Assembly: GCF_006159205.1 (NCBI RefSeq)
Contig: NZ_CP040812.1
Coordinates: forward strand, 2,790,001-2,854,000
DNA length: 64,000 nt
Reading direction: 5' to 3'
DNA from: Antarcticibacterium flavum
GTDB lineage: Bacteria; Bacteroidota; Bacteroidia; Flavobacteriales; Flavobacteriaceae
This document shows positions 17,188 through 25,796 of this stretch, piece after piece (positions within the stretch are counted from its first letter, which is position 1; each line of letters starts with the position of its first letter). Both the position numbers and the translations under genes were made by a program. The notes beneath the pieces were generated by a model, which did not search any database, was not told the DNA's origin, and worked only from the letters and a program-made list of their open reading frames with translations.

Positions 17188-18381
17188 ATGCAGGTAGTCA
17201 GGAAAATAGAATCATCACAAAGGGTGAAAAAGTTAAAAACTTTAAAAAACCCTGAAGTAGCTGATGTTTTGCAGGATAATAACCTGGATAATATCACTCG
17301 TATGGCAGCTCAAATACTAGAGGTGCCCATAGCGATCATATCTTTAATTGAAGGTGATAAGGTTTGGTTTGAAAGCACTTATGGCCTTGAGGTGCAGGAA
17401 ATTGAAAAAAATCCCGGGTGGTTCCCTTCAGCAATTTTAGGCGAGAGCCTCTACCAGGTCGAGAATGCAGCCCTGGATATGCGCACTAAGAACCATCCCC
17501 TTGTAAAAGGAGATTTTGGTCTTAGATTTTATTCTGCAATAGCATTAAGGGACAGGAATGGCCACAATTTGGGCACCTTAAGCATTATAGATAAAAAACC
17601 CCGCAGCCTAAATAGGCAACAACAAACTATTCTAAGAGAATTTGGAGAATTGGCAGTGCAGCATTTTTCTCTTAAAAGAGAAATGAAAAACGCTGTAAAA
17701 CATCAGCATCAAATCCTTCATATAACTGCTCACGACCTTAAAAACCCTATATCTGTTATGCCTTTGCTGGCAGATATGATCCTTATGAATAAAGCCAATC
17801 CAAAGGCGATCGAAGAAATAGCAAGGCAATTAAAGAGCGCAGGAAAGCGCATGAACCGTATTGTTAACGGGCTGCTTGAAACCGCAAGGGAGGAAACAGG
17901 AAGAGTTCAATTAAGGCTTAAACCAATGGACCTGGTGCCTGTGGTAAAAAAGGTTATTCGTTCAAATAAGACTATGGCGAGAAGCAAAAACCAGGTAATA
18001 AAAACATTTTTACCAGATGAAGGGATGGTCTTTGGAGATCCATTAAAGCTGACAGAGGTTTTGGATAATTTGGTTAATAATGCCATAAAATATTCCCCAA
18101 CCGGGAAGGAAATCCACGTTAAGCTGGAGGAGGGTCCCGAGACAATAACAATTTGTGTAAAAGATTTTGGGCCAGGTCTAACCGTCGATGATATGAAAAA
18201 TCTATTTAGGAAATTCACATCTTTAAGTGCCCAGCCTACAGGAGGTGAAACTTCTACGGGTTTAGGACTTTCCATAGTAAAACAACTTGTTGATGCCCAT
18301 CGCGGAAAGGTGTATGCCAATAGTGAAGGCAAAGGGAAAGGCAGTGAGTTTATTGTGGAATTGGCGAGGTGTGAAGCCTAG
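17188..18381 (+). CDS. GAF-domain sensor histidine kinase
   Basis: A soluble kinase of 397 residues. A GAF domain (about 20-170) includes VPIAIISLIEGDKVWFESTY and a late strand with GTLSIIDKKPRSL. The H-box is ITAHDLKNPISVMPL. The ATPase domain has N box (NLVNNAIKYSP), G1 (DFGPGL) and G2 (TGLGLSIVK). I chose the ATG at 17188; a TTG at 17125 would add a poor extension. There is no adjacent receiver gene, so it is an orphan kinase. It ends by overlapping the convergent AraC gene by four bases. In this block a signal linked to nitrite, NO or oxygen is plausible but unproven. Confidence 0.85.
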   Translation: MQVVRKIESSQRVKKLKTLKNPEVADVLQDNNLDNITRMAAQILEVPIAIISLIEGDKVWFESTYGLEVQEIEKNPGWFPSAILGESLYQVENAALDMRTKNHPLVKGDFGLRFYSAIALRDRNGHNLGTLSIIDKKPRSLNRQQQTILREFGELAVQHFSLKREMKNAVKHQHQILHITAHDLKNPISVMPLLADMILMNKANPKAIEEIARQLKSAGKRMNRIVNGLLETAREETGRVQLRLKPMDLVPVVKKVIRSNKTMARSKNQVIKTFLPDEGMVFGDPLKLTEVLDNLVNNAIKYSPTGKEIHVKLEEGPETITICVKDFGPGLTVDDMKNLFRKFTSLSAQPTGGETSTGLGLSIVKQLVDAHRGKVYANSEGKGKGSEFIVELARCEA

Positions 18382-19418
18382 TTTTCATCATCCCTGCTCC
18401 CGGAACTATTTTCTTTTCTCGCGCTTAAAAAATAATTAGGGCTCACCCCATATTTTTCTTTGAATACCTTGGAGAAATAACTTCTGTTATTAAGTCCAAT
18501 AAGGTTGACAATTTCTGAGATATTATGCTCAGAAGTGGTGAGTAATTCCTTCGCTTTATCCAACTTGATCTGTTGCATATATTTATTTACCGTGAGCCCG
18601 TACATAGTCTTAAACCCTTCCTGCAACTTATTGATATTGGTACCTACTTCACGGGCAAGAACTTCTACAGAGTAATTGGTTGCCAGATTCTTTTGTATTA
18701 GCTCCTGTGCGTGTTTTACTTTTTCAGCATCACTTTTTCGCAGGATCTGTGGGTTTTCATCACTTTGATCATCCTGGTACTGGTTAATTTGAAGGACGAG
18801 CATATCCAGTATTTTTCCCTCAAGGAAAATGGATCTTAGGAAACCAGAAAATTCTTTATTGACGATATCCTCTACAATATCTGCAGCTTTTAGGCTGTAG
18901 TTTCCGTGATAGTAGAATTTCTTTTCGGCCACAGAATCTTTAAAAAGTTCTTTCAATACAGGTTCGAGACCCTCATAATGATGATTATTGCGTTTACTAA
19001 ATCGTTCCCGGTCAATTTCTATGCTGGTCACACGGGTTTTCTCCCCCGCTTTAAAACTTAGAACGTGACCATTTTCACCACTGCTGGAAACAATTACATT
19101 CTGGTAAGGATTGATGATATGGGTGTCATCATCTTCCTCAAAAGTGTGGTGCGCAATCCCTTCAGAACAAAAGATAAATTTTAACGGGTGTGTATCCCTT
19201 ATGGAAAAAACTATATCATAATTTGATTTAAAAGTGCAAAAATATTCGATAATCCCAACTCCGGAATCAAAACTCTTACCTCTTATATATCCATCGCCCA
19301 GGCGTGGTGGGAGCTCGATTGTTAATTCTTCACTATCATTTTTGATCTGCAAATCCCATTGATTGGCAAGATCATTTATAATATCATCTACAGGTAAAGC
19401 CTTTACAGCTATTTTCAT
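18378..19418 (-). CDS. AraC-family transcription regulator
   Basis: A 346-residue regulator. Residues 1 to about 220 are a sensor region (DTHPLKFIFCSEGIAHHTF) not clearly matched to a known ligand domain. The C-terminal 100 residues are two AraC helix-turn-helix motifs: SVEVLAREVGTNINKLQEGF, then ISEIVNLIGLNNRSYFSKVF and KEKYGVSPNYF. It sits at the convergent end of the kinase gene, and its promoter points toward the 40-residue membrane protein gene. Whether it controls nirK is unknown. No -7 element of the usual form was found in its upstream region. Confidence 0.88.
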   Translation of the reverse strand: MKIAVKALPVDDIINDLANQWDLQIKNDSEELTIELPPRLGDGYIRGKSFDSGVGIIEYFCTFKSNYDIVFSIRDTHPLKFIFCSEGIAHHTFEEDDDTHIINPYQNVIVSSSGENGHVLSFKAGEKTRVTSIEIDRERFSKRNNHHYEGLEPVLKELFKDSVAEKKFYYHGNYSLKAADIVEDIVNKEFSGFLRSIFLEGKILDMLVLQINQYQDDQSDENPQILRKSDAEKVKHAQELIQKNLATNYSVEVLAREVGTNINKLQEGFKTMYGLTVNKYMQQIKLDKAKELLTTSEHNISEIVNLIGLNNRSYFSKVFKEKYGVSPNYFLSARKENSSGSRDDEN

Positions 19419-19585
19419 GATAAATTACTTTCTTAAAATTTAATTAGAAAGTTATAAACTTAGATTCCTTTTACTTTTAAAATTGTGTTATTTATTTTCT
19501 TAATAATGTGAAAAACGTTAAACGAAAAGTGATGTTTTTGTTAATTTTGAAAAATTATTCTCTTATAAATAACTAAACAAAGACC

Positions 19586-19708
19586 ATGATCTTATTATAT
19601 CTTCTAATGGGGCTACAGGTCCTGGTTGTTCTTTTTGGATCCTGGTTCCTTATAAGAAAGATAAGAAACTACCGTAAAGGCAAAGCAGAGAATAAAAGAG
19701 AGTTTTAG
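19586..19708 (+). CDS. Small membrane protein of 40 residues
   Basis: A short gene: an ATG after ACAAAGACC, then MILLYLLMGLQVLVVLFGSW as a membrane helix, followed by a basic tail (RKIRNYRKGKAENKREF). A possible -7 element, TAATTTTG, lies at 19542-19549. The gene ends five bases before the convergent ccoI stop. Start codon, coding character and positive-inside tail support a real single-span protein, but family and function are unknown. Confidence 0.5.
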   Translation: MILLYLLMGLQVLVVLFGSWFLIRKIRNYRKGKAENKREF

Positions 19709-19712
19709 TCCC

Positions 19713-22085
19713 TTATTTGATACTTCTACCTATAATATTCGTCGTGGCCGTCGCGAAGACAATAATACTTATAGAACTTAAGGGCATAAGTATGGCTGCG
19801 ATAACAGGGGAAAGTTGTCCTGTAACCGCAAAATACAACCCTACTACATTGTAAAGGAAGGATAGAGTAATACTTACTTTAATAATATTTACTGAAGCCC
19901 TGGCAGCTTTAATGAATTGGTAAAGTTTGTCAAAAGCCGATGCATCAAGAATGGCATCGCAGGCCGGGGAGAATACGTTTACATTTTCAGAAACAGCGAT
20001 CCCAACTTCGCTTTGGGCAAGAGCACCCGCATCATTCAAACCATCTCCAACCATGATCGTTTTGTAACCCTGTTCCTGCAGGTTTTTTATGTAGTTTAAT
20101 TTATCTTCAGGCTTGCGGTTGAAGTAAAATTGAGTCTTTGCCGGTAAAATTTCTTGTAAACGCTCCTTTTCACCTTCATTGTCGCCTGAGAGAATGGTCA
20201 AATGAAATTCTTTCCCAAGGTCATCGAAAACCCTATCAACCCCCTCCCTGTATTCATTATGAAAAATAAACCTACCTCTATATTCGTCATTTGAACTTAT
20301 ATGAACAGATGTGTTCATAGTGGTAGCAGTTGCGGTGTTGCCAACAAACTCTGCCGACCCAACTTTTAACCTGTTGGCACTATGCCTGGCTTCCATTCCT
20401 TTCCCCACAGTCTCGGTGTATTCATCAAGAGGTACGATGTCATACTCCTGCAGCATAGAGTACAAAGTACGGCTTAGAGGATGATTGGATGCGCGAAGCG
20501 TGTTTTTAAGAAGGGCTTCTTCTTCAACAGTTAACATAATCCCCTCATAATTTATCCTGCTTTTCCTGTTGGAGGTGATAGTCCCCGTCTTGTCAAATAT
20601 TACGGCATTGGCCTTCGCAAGTTGCTCGATCACACCTGCATTTTTTAGATAGAATTTTTTATTGCCAAAGATCCTGAGGATATTTCCAAGTGTGAAAGGT
20701 GTGGACATGGCCAGGGCACAGGGGCAGGCGATGATCAATACGGCAGTAAAAACATTTATTGCTATAGCCATATCATAGAACATCCAGTAACCTGCAGCGG
20801 TAGTAGCTATAAGAAGCAGTACAACAGTGAAGTACTGGCTTATATGATCGATCAACCTGGTAAAGGCAAGTTCCTTGTTGGTATGAAATACGTTATTGCT
20901 CCACAATCTTGTAAGATAGCTTTGGGATACACTCTTTAGGGTTTCAATCTCAATTATTCCCGATACCTGTTTTCCCCCGGCAAATAATTTTTCACCTTCC
21001 TCCTTTACTACAGCCTCTGCTTCACCTGTAACAAAACTATAGTCAATCATGCCTTTTCCTTTTACAAGGGTACAATCAACGGGAATGAGTTCCTCATTCC
21101 TTATAAGGAGGCGGTCTCCTTTTTTAATGTCATTTACGTGTACGCTTTCTTCCTTTCCTTCTGAAGAAATACGGGTTACCCCAATGGGAAAATAGGATTT
21201 ATAATCCCTTTCAAAGGAGAGGAAGTTATATGTTTTTTGCTGAAAAAGTTTCCCAAGGGTAAGGAAGAAAACAAGTCCCGTTAAGCTGTCGAAGAAACCG
21301 GTACCCCAGTCAAAAGTTATCTCCATAGTGCTTCTCACAAAAAGTACAAATATCCCCAGGGCAAGAGGGACATCTATATTCAGTAAACCGGCCTTAATTC
21401 CTTTATAGGCTGAAATAAAGTAATCCCTGGAAACATAAAATACCACCGGGAGGGAGAATGTAAACATCAACCAGCGGAATACATGCTTGTATTGGTCCAG
21501 CCAAAATTCTGAAACCTCAAAATATTCAGGAAAGGAAAGGAACATTACATTTCCAAACGCAAATCCCGAAACCCCGAGCTTATAGGTAAGGCTCCTGTTT
21601 ATCTTTTTCTTGCCTGTTTCTGTATCATTAAGGCTTATATAGGGTTCATAGCCTATGATACTTAAAAATTTCACTATTTCCTGCAGGCTAATGTTATCTG
21701 AATTAAAGGTGATCCTAACAGACTTCTTGGGAAAATCTACCTGGGAAGAATTTATTGCAGGCTGTAATTTATTGAGGTTCTCCAAAATCCAAATGCAGGA
21801 GCTGCAATGAATATGAGGGATGTAGAGATTTACTATAGAAGTTTTGCCATCTTTAAATTCCAGGAGCTTCTCAATGATAGAATCATTGGAAAGGTAGTCA
21901 TACTTCCCTTCGCTAACCTTTGGAGTTGCCCCGGGAGCAGTTTGCATTTCATAATAAGAGGAAAGGTCATTGCTGGAAAATATCTCATACACGGTTTTGC
22001 AGCCTTCGCAGCAAAACGATCTTTCATCAAAATTTATATCTTCCAGTATGGGATCTCCACAATGATAGCAGGTAAGGTCCTTCAT
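19713..22085 (-). CDS. ccoI: CcoI/FixI copper-transporting P-type ATPase
   Basis: A 790-residue P1B-type ATPase. The N-terminus has a cysteine-rich metal site (CYHCGDPI and CCEGCKTVYE) followed by a heavy-metal-associated domain with HCSSCIWILEN. Membrane helices then carry the CPC copper site (IIACPCALAMSTPF), and the soluble domains have the phosphorylation motif DKTGTIT, the TGEAE actuator loop and GDGLNDAGAL. This combination identifies CcoI, which supplies copper for the cbb3 CuB centre. In most Bacteroidota ccoI lies next to ccoS; here a 5.7 kb opposite-strand block separates them. It has its own operator-bearing promoter. Confidence 0.94.
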   Translation of the reverse strand: MKDLTCYHCGDPILEDINFDERSFCCEGCKTVYEIFSSNDLSSYYEMQTAPGATPKVSEGKYDYLSNDSIIEKLLEFKDGKTSIVNLYIPHIHCSSCIWILENLNKLQPAINSSQVDFPKKSVRITFNSDNISLQEIVKFLSIIGYEPYISLNDTETGKKKINRSLTYKLGVSGFAFGNVMFLSFPEYFEVSEFWLDQYKHVFRWLMFTFSLPVVFYVSRDYFISAYKGIKAGLLNIDVPLALGIFVLFVRSTMEITFDWGTGFFDSLTGLVFFLTLGKLFQQKTYNFLSFERDYKSYFPIGVTRISSEGKEESVHVNDIKKGDRLLIRNEELIPVDCTLVKGKGMIDYSFVTGEAEAVVKEEGEKLFAGGKQVSGIIEIETLKSVSQSYLTRLWSNNVFHTNKELAFTRLIDHISQYFTVVLLLIATTAAGYWMFYDMAIAINVFTAVLIIACPCALAMSTPFTLGNILRIFGNKKFYLKNAGVIEQLAKANAVIFDKTGTITSNRKSRINYEGIMLTVEEEALLKNTLRASNHPLSRTLYSMLQEYDIVPLDEYTETVGKGMEARHSANRLKVGSAEFVGNTATATTMNTSVHISSNDEYRGRFIFHNEYREGVDRVFDDLGKEFHLTILSGDNEGEKERLQEILPAKTQFYFNRKPEDKLNYIKNLQEQGYKTIMVGDGLNDAGALAQSEVGIAVSENVNVFSPACDAILDASAFDKLYQFIKAARASVNIIKVSITLSFLYNVVGLYFAVTGQLSPVIAAILMPLSSISIIVFATATTNIIGRSIK

Positions 22086-22104
22086 TTATCTCTTTTATAA
22101 GCCG

Positions 22105-22150
22105 CAAAGGTTGAAAATGAAAGAAGTAAAAAATATGATAAAGATCAGTC
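22105..22150 (-). promoter_or_regulatory. Crp/Fnr-type operator and -7 element before ccoI
   Basis: ATATGA-N6-TCAGTC at 22133-22150 is followed on the minus strand by AACCTTTG at 22105-22112 (one mismatch to TAnnTTTG), at the shared spacing of 36.5 bases. I found the palindrome by predicting its position from the -7 element, which is independent support for the geometry. Confidence 0.7.
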
Positions 22151-22191
22151 CGATAAAAAAAATTTGCTGAAAAGGATACATCGGTCTGTGG

Positions 22192-22246
22192 TTCCCGGGA
22201 AGGAACAGGTTCTTAAATCTTACCCTGCCACACCTGGTTCCGGGAA
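22192..22246. repeat. Imperfect inverted repeat upstream of ccoI
   Basis: TTCCCGG (22192-22198) pairs with CCGGGAA (22240-22246), and AACAGGT (22204-22210) with ACCTGGTT (22232-22239). This gives a long hairpin with one bulge. It lies just after the stop of the 75-residue gene and may end its transcript, but neither strand has a clear T-run, so its role is uncertain. Confidence 0.45.
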
Positions 22247-22256
22247 ATACATCAAA

Positions 22257-22484
22257 CTACTTCTCTTCTTTACCGATGGGATAATCCTCATACCAGTCAT
22301 CAAATGTTTTTTTGGTACTGTAATCATCTGTAAGGATTTTATAGATGGTAAAGATCAATAAGAGTTGCCCGCCTACAGTGGTATAAAATATTATACTAAA
22401 GGGAACATTGTAAAACACCATAAAGGTGAGGGCTACCAGGACGATAGTAGTAACGACTAAATAAAATATTCCATTGGTTTTCAT
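22257..22484 (-). CDS. Small two-helix membrane protein
   Basis: A 75-residue protein with two hydrophobic stretches (about 7-25, FYLVVTTIVLVALTFMVFY, and 31-51, IIFYTTVGGQLLLIFTIYK) and an acidic tail (DDWYEDYPIGKEEK). I do not recognise the family. It lies upstream of ccoI on the same strand with a 171-base gap that holds the ccoI operator, so it is a separate unit or a leader gene. A link with the oxidase cluster is suggested only by position. Confidence 0.65.
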   Translation of the reverse strand: MKTNGIFYLVVTTIVLVALTFMVFYNVPFSIIFYTTVGGQLLLIFTIYKILTDDYSTKKTFDDWYEDYPIGKEEK

Positions 22485-22720
22485 AGTAATTATTTTTGTT
22501 TACAAGCAGCATTTTAAGACATCATTCCGTTTTTCTACATAATTGCCTTCATCAAAAATTATACATAGCCGCTTATAAGGTTTAATTTTTGGATTCAGTT
22601 TGTAATACCTAATTTCCTCCTGATTTTGAGAAATGTTTTAAGGATCATACAATTAAGGTAGATGATGTACCTGAAATAAGCAGTTAAGGCAATTATAAAT
22701 AAGAAAATTTTTATAGGACT

Positions 22721-23944
22721 TTAACGCCCTGAGTCATTTACTATCGAGGATTTAAGATTCTTTGCTAGGAGGATGGCTATGGCCAGGGGCATCAAAGCAC
22801 TTATTATGAGCAGGATGAGAAAATATTCGGTAAAAAAAGGTAATCCCAGCCAAATAGCTGCGCCTTTATAGAAGATAAGTGCTTCAGAAAGAAGAAAACC
22901 GGCTAGATAGATCCAGAAGATCTTTCGGGATATTTTTAACAGGTTAAAGAAATTGAGAAAAGCAAACAGGGCAATGCTTATTATCCCGAGGAATACAAGG
23001 TGCAAATACCCGATTACAAAATCAGGGTATAGGTAAGAGAGCCCGGCAAAATATGGAAATGCCGTAAGCAGCTGCATCAGGATTTTTACCGCCAGAAAAA
23101 GAGCGGTTATCTTAAGGAGGGTAGCAGTGAACAAAGAAATGTGGGCAGCCAGTTCTTTCCACACAGGCCGTATGATCCTAAAAAATTGTATAAAAGCCCA
23201 TGCCTGGAAGATAGCTCCGGCCGCAGCAAGAATGAAGAAAACAGCAGGTGGTTCCACCCACAGGGCAGAGAGAAAAAGACTAAGAATTAAGGCTGCATTA
23301 AGTAGGATGAAGAAACTATTGAAGGCTTTTTTATCAATCCTAATGTTTAGGTGTTCCACGAGGAAAAATAAAACGCCTAAAAGTGCCAGGATAAACCAGG
23401 CATTATATTGAAAGTGAAGGTAGAAATATATGGAAAGTTTATACCAAATGGAGGTATTGCCCAGGGTTGCCATGACTCCTCCTATCGCCCAGGGACCAAT
23501 GCTTGAAATTATCATATATATAAGAGAAGCTTTAACGCATTTCCAGGAAGACCTTTCCCTGTATTTTTTTGGAACCTTTTTAATAAAGAACCATGCCAGC
23601 CAATAAGATGCAATTAAAAAGAGAGTTGAAAAGATGATAGAAAACAGGGCATAACCCTGAAAGGGAAATGTGAGAAGCATCCCCACCAAAGTAATGTTAG
23701 TAAACCAGAATATTTTTCTGTAGGTCCCGGTAATCTGAGAATCTTTAAAATACATTCTATAAAATAGGGTTATGAGCCCAATATAAACCCAGCCCAATAA
23801 TGCTATATGCGAATGTGCGTGAACCACATATCTAAAATTGGCTGCAACAGGAGTTACAAAGAATAGCCGAAGGAAGAGTCCAAGTAAGCCAACCAGCAGA
23901 AAATAACCAAGAGCAATGTTGGAGTGCTTTTTTAAATTGATCAT
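22721..23944 (-). CDS. Heme-copper-oxidase-like 12-helix membrane protein
   Basis: A 407-residue integral membrane protein with about twelve helices. Several histidines sit where heme or metal ligands occur in heme-copper oxidase subunit I: His42, His44 and His46 in VVHAHSHIALLGW, His177 in YLHFQYNAWF, and a late YLHLVFLG helix. The first resembles the helix II ligand region (compare [10 protein letters not shown] in CcoN) and the second the helix X ligand region ([10 protein letters not shown]). It is too divergent to call a cbb3 or NO reductase subunit. It lies downstream of ric, beyond a terminator. An NO-related heme protein is an inference; an unknown transporter is the alternative. Confidence 0.6.
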   Translation of the reverse strand: MINLKKHSNIALGYFLLVGLLGLFLRLFFVTPVAANFRYVVHAHSHIALLGWVYIGLITLFYRMYFKDSQITGTYRKIFWFTNITLVGMLLTFPFQGYALFSIIFSTLFLIASYWLAWFFIKKVPKKYRERSSWKCVKASLIYMIISSIGPWAIGGVMATLGNTSIWYKLSIYFYLHFQYNAWFILALLGVLFFLVEHLNIRIDKKAFNSFFILLNAALILSLFLSALWVEPPAVFFILAAAGAIFQAWAFIQFFRIIRPVWKELAAHISLFTATLLKITALFLAVKILMQLLTAFPYFAGLSYLYPDFVIGYLHLVFLGIISIALFAFLNFFNLLKISRKIFWIYLAGFLLSEALIFYKGAAIWLGLPFFTEYFLILLIISALMPLAIAILLAKNLKSSIVNDSGR

Positions 23945-23987
23945 GGAATAAAAGTAATAAAAAGCGGCCGGGTGAAAGAAATTAAAA

Positions 23988-24018
23988 AAAGGGTAAGGCT
24001 AAATATGCCTTACCCTTT
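23988..24018 (-). terminator. Terminator after ric
   Basis: AAAGGGTAAGGC (23988-23999) and GCCTTACCCTTT (24007-24018) form a 12-bp stem with a 7-base loop. On the minus strand the stem is followed by a T-run. It stands between ric and the heme-copper-oxidase-like gene, so the latter probably needs read-through or its own promoter. Confidence 0.85.
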
Positions 24019-24074
24019 ATAGATTTATAAATTATTGAAAAATATGTATGTGAAACTTAATGTAGATAATAGAG

Positions 24075-24800
24075 TTACCTGTTGCGTAATTCTTTTTCAA
24101 GTTTAAGGGTTTTTGGGAACAGGATATTATTTTCCAGGTGGATATGCTGGTGCAGGTCCTGCTCAAATTCATCAAGTTTGGCATAAAAGGCTCTATAGGT
24201 GTTACAGGCTCCCGGGGGAGGTGTGTAGTTATTGCTTAATTTTGCAATTGCTCGTAGAAGATCTCCAGCCTCCTCGTGTTCCGCCTCCATCATTTTAATG
24301 GGATTATCTACCGGTCCAAAATGAGTCTCTGGTACAGGGGTGCCTTCACTCTCTGCCTTAACAAGTTTTTTTACAAATGGGAAAAGTATCAATTCCTCCT
24401 TCTTCATATGAGCACTAAGTTCTCCTGCTACTGTTGTAAGCAATTCGTGTATTTCCTTCAATTCTGTATAATGATGCCCGTGGACGTGAAGAACGCGTTG
24501 AGAATATTGAAGAAGTAAAGGGATATTTTCTGCAACATAAGTATGGTGAACATTTATAATATGATCTGTTAGAAAATCCAGTTTCCAGCTATTATAATTT
24601 GAAGCGCGGTCTACAATTTTATCGAGGTCCAGGAGGTCCCTTTCAAGTTCTGCCACATTCACATTGGCTTTTTCACAAGCTTTGTCAATAGTTACACCAC
24701 CACCACAACAAAAGTCAATTCCATATTTCTTGAAAACATGTGCGGCTTTGATATTTTCGGTTACCAGCTCGGCTACCGTTCTAGTTTGAAGATTATTCAT
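24075..24800 (-). CDS. ric: Iron-sulfur cluster repair di-iron protein Ric (ScdA/YtfE)
   Basis: A 241-residue cytoplasmic protein. The N-terminal ScdA domain has FKKYGIDFCCGGGVTIDKAC (residues 23-42). The rest is a hemerythrin-like four-helix bundle with metal ligands in HIINVHHTYVAENIP, HGHHYTELKEIHELL, HMKKEELILFPFVKKL, EAEHEEAGDLL and HIHLENNILFP. Ric repairs iron-sulfur clusters damaged by NO or oxidants. Its promoter has a TGA-N6-TCA operator in the shared geometry. The presence of a NO-repair gene beside nirK genes fits a cell making NO. Named ytfE, scdA or dnrN in other bacteria. Confidence 0.92.
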   Translation of the reverse strand: MNNLQTRTVAELVTENIKAAHVFKKYGIDFCCGGGVTIDKACEKANVNVAELERDLLDLDKIVDRASNYNSWKLDFLTDHIINVHHTYVAENIPLLLQYSQRVLHVHGHHYTELKEIHELLTTVAGELSAHMKKEELILFPFVKKLVKAESEGTPVPETHFGPVDNPIKMMEAEHEEAGDLLRAIAKLSNNYTPPPGACNTYRAFYAKLDEFEQDLHQHIHLENNILFPKTLKLEKELRNR

Positions 24801-24830
24801 AACGCAAAGATTTTTGATTTATAACTTCAA

Positions 24831-24876
24831 CAAAATTGAGGAAAAGGTAAATCTCTGTTTATGAGTTGGGTCATAT
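24831..24876 (-). promoter_or_regulatory. Crp/Fnr-type operator and -7 element before ric
   Basis: TTATGA-N6-TCATAT lies at 24859-24876; on the minus strand CAATTTTG (24831-24838; one mismatch to TAnnTTTG) follows at the common spacing of 36.5 bases. The centre is 67 bases from the start codon. Confidence 0.75.
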
Positions 24877-24961
24877 AGGTTTTTAAGACCGCATTTTTTT
24901 TTCTTAAACAACTCGAAGGGGACGTGCTTACAAGGTTAAGGAGATAAGAAGTTTTTTTATT

Positions 24962-25774
24962 TTACCCGTGAAGTACAAGCAATGGCAATTGCTTAATAAA
25001 AGGGATCTGGGTTTGGGAATTGTTGCGTAATAACCGCTGGCAAAGGTTGAGGTTCTTTGCTGCCATTACGATCATATCCACATTGGGGTTTGTCTCAAAT
25101 AGGCTGGTAGTGTCTGAACTCTGTGAGGAATAAAAAGTTTGCACCTGCGGAATTTCGGGTGAAAAGCTTTTATATAAATATGATTTGTTGGTCTCCTGTT
25201 CTTCTGAAGGTTCTGTGTCAGAATTGAAGAGTTCAAGGATCTTGACAGATGCTTTTGAAAAATTCTTAAGCACCATTAAAGTATCCAGCATTTTAGGATT
25301 GTAATGTATCTTATAATCTGTTGGGAATAGGATTTCTTTATATGTTTTGTATACTGCTTTTTCTGAAATGGCCATTGCAGGGCATTTCACCTTCATCATA
25401 ATATCTGATGTATTCTTTCCAATAATGGCACCCTTTTTATTAGTGGCCCCTTTAGTGCCCATAAGGATGAGATCGATATTCTTTTCAGCCACCTGCTGCC
25501 TTACTGCTTCGATAAGGTAATTAACTTTAAAGGAAATATGAAATTTATGTTCAGGGTTTTGTTTGATCCCTTCCAGCCAGTTAAGCATGTCCTCAAACTT
25601 GCCTTGAATATGTGCAGGAATAATATTTGGGCTTGCTCCTATTGCCATGCCTGAAGCTGGTACCGCATGCAGCAAGTGAAAGTTGCACGGTATCGCTCCA
25701 AAGAATTGCAAAGCATAGGCTGCTGCATTCCTGGAGTTTTCAGAGAAATCTGTCGGCAATAGAATGTTCATCAT
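24962..25774 (-). CDS. Universal stress protein (two-domain)
   Basis: A 270-residue protein with two universal stress protein domains. The first starts MMNILLPTDFSENSRNAAAYAL and contains the nucleotide-binding loop LILMGTKGATNKKGAIIGKNT. The second, beginning near residue 146 with KEILFPTDYKIHY, lacks a clear loop. Proteins of this type in Bacteroidota often bind ATP and respond to low oxygen. The gene is next to the receiver-Crp gene, and its promoter carries the shared operator, which supports control by one of the two Crp-type regulators. Confidence 0.88.
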   Translation of the reverse strand: MMNILLPTDFSENSRNAAAYALQFFGAIPCNFHLLHAVPASGMAIGASPNIIPAHIQGKFEDMLNWLEGIKQNPEHKFHISFKVNYLIEAVRQQVAEKNIDLILMGTKGATNKKGAIIGKNTSDIMMKVKCPAMAISEKAVYKTYKEILFPTDYKIHYNPKMLDTLMVLKNFSKASVKILELFNSDTEPSEEQETNKSYLYKSFSPEIPQVQTFYSSQSSDTTSLFETNPNVDMIVMAAKNLNLCQRLLRNNSQTQIPFIKQLPLLVLHG

Positions 25775-25796
25775 TTTTTACATCTCTTATACCACG

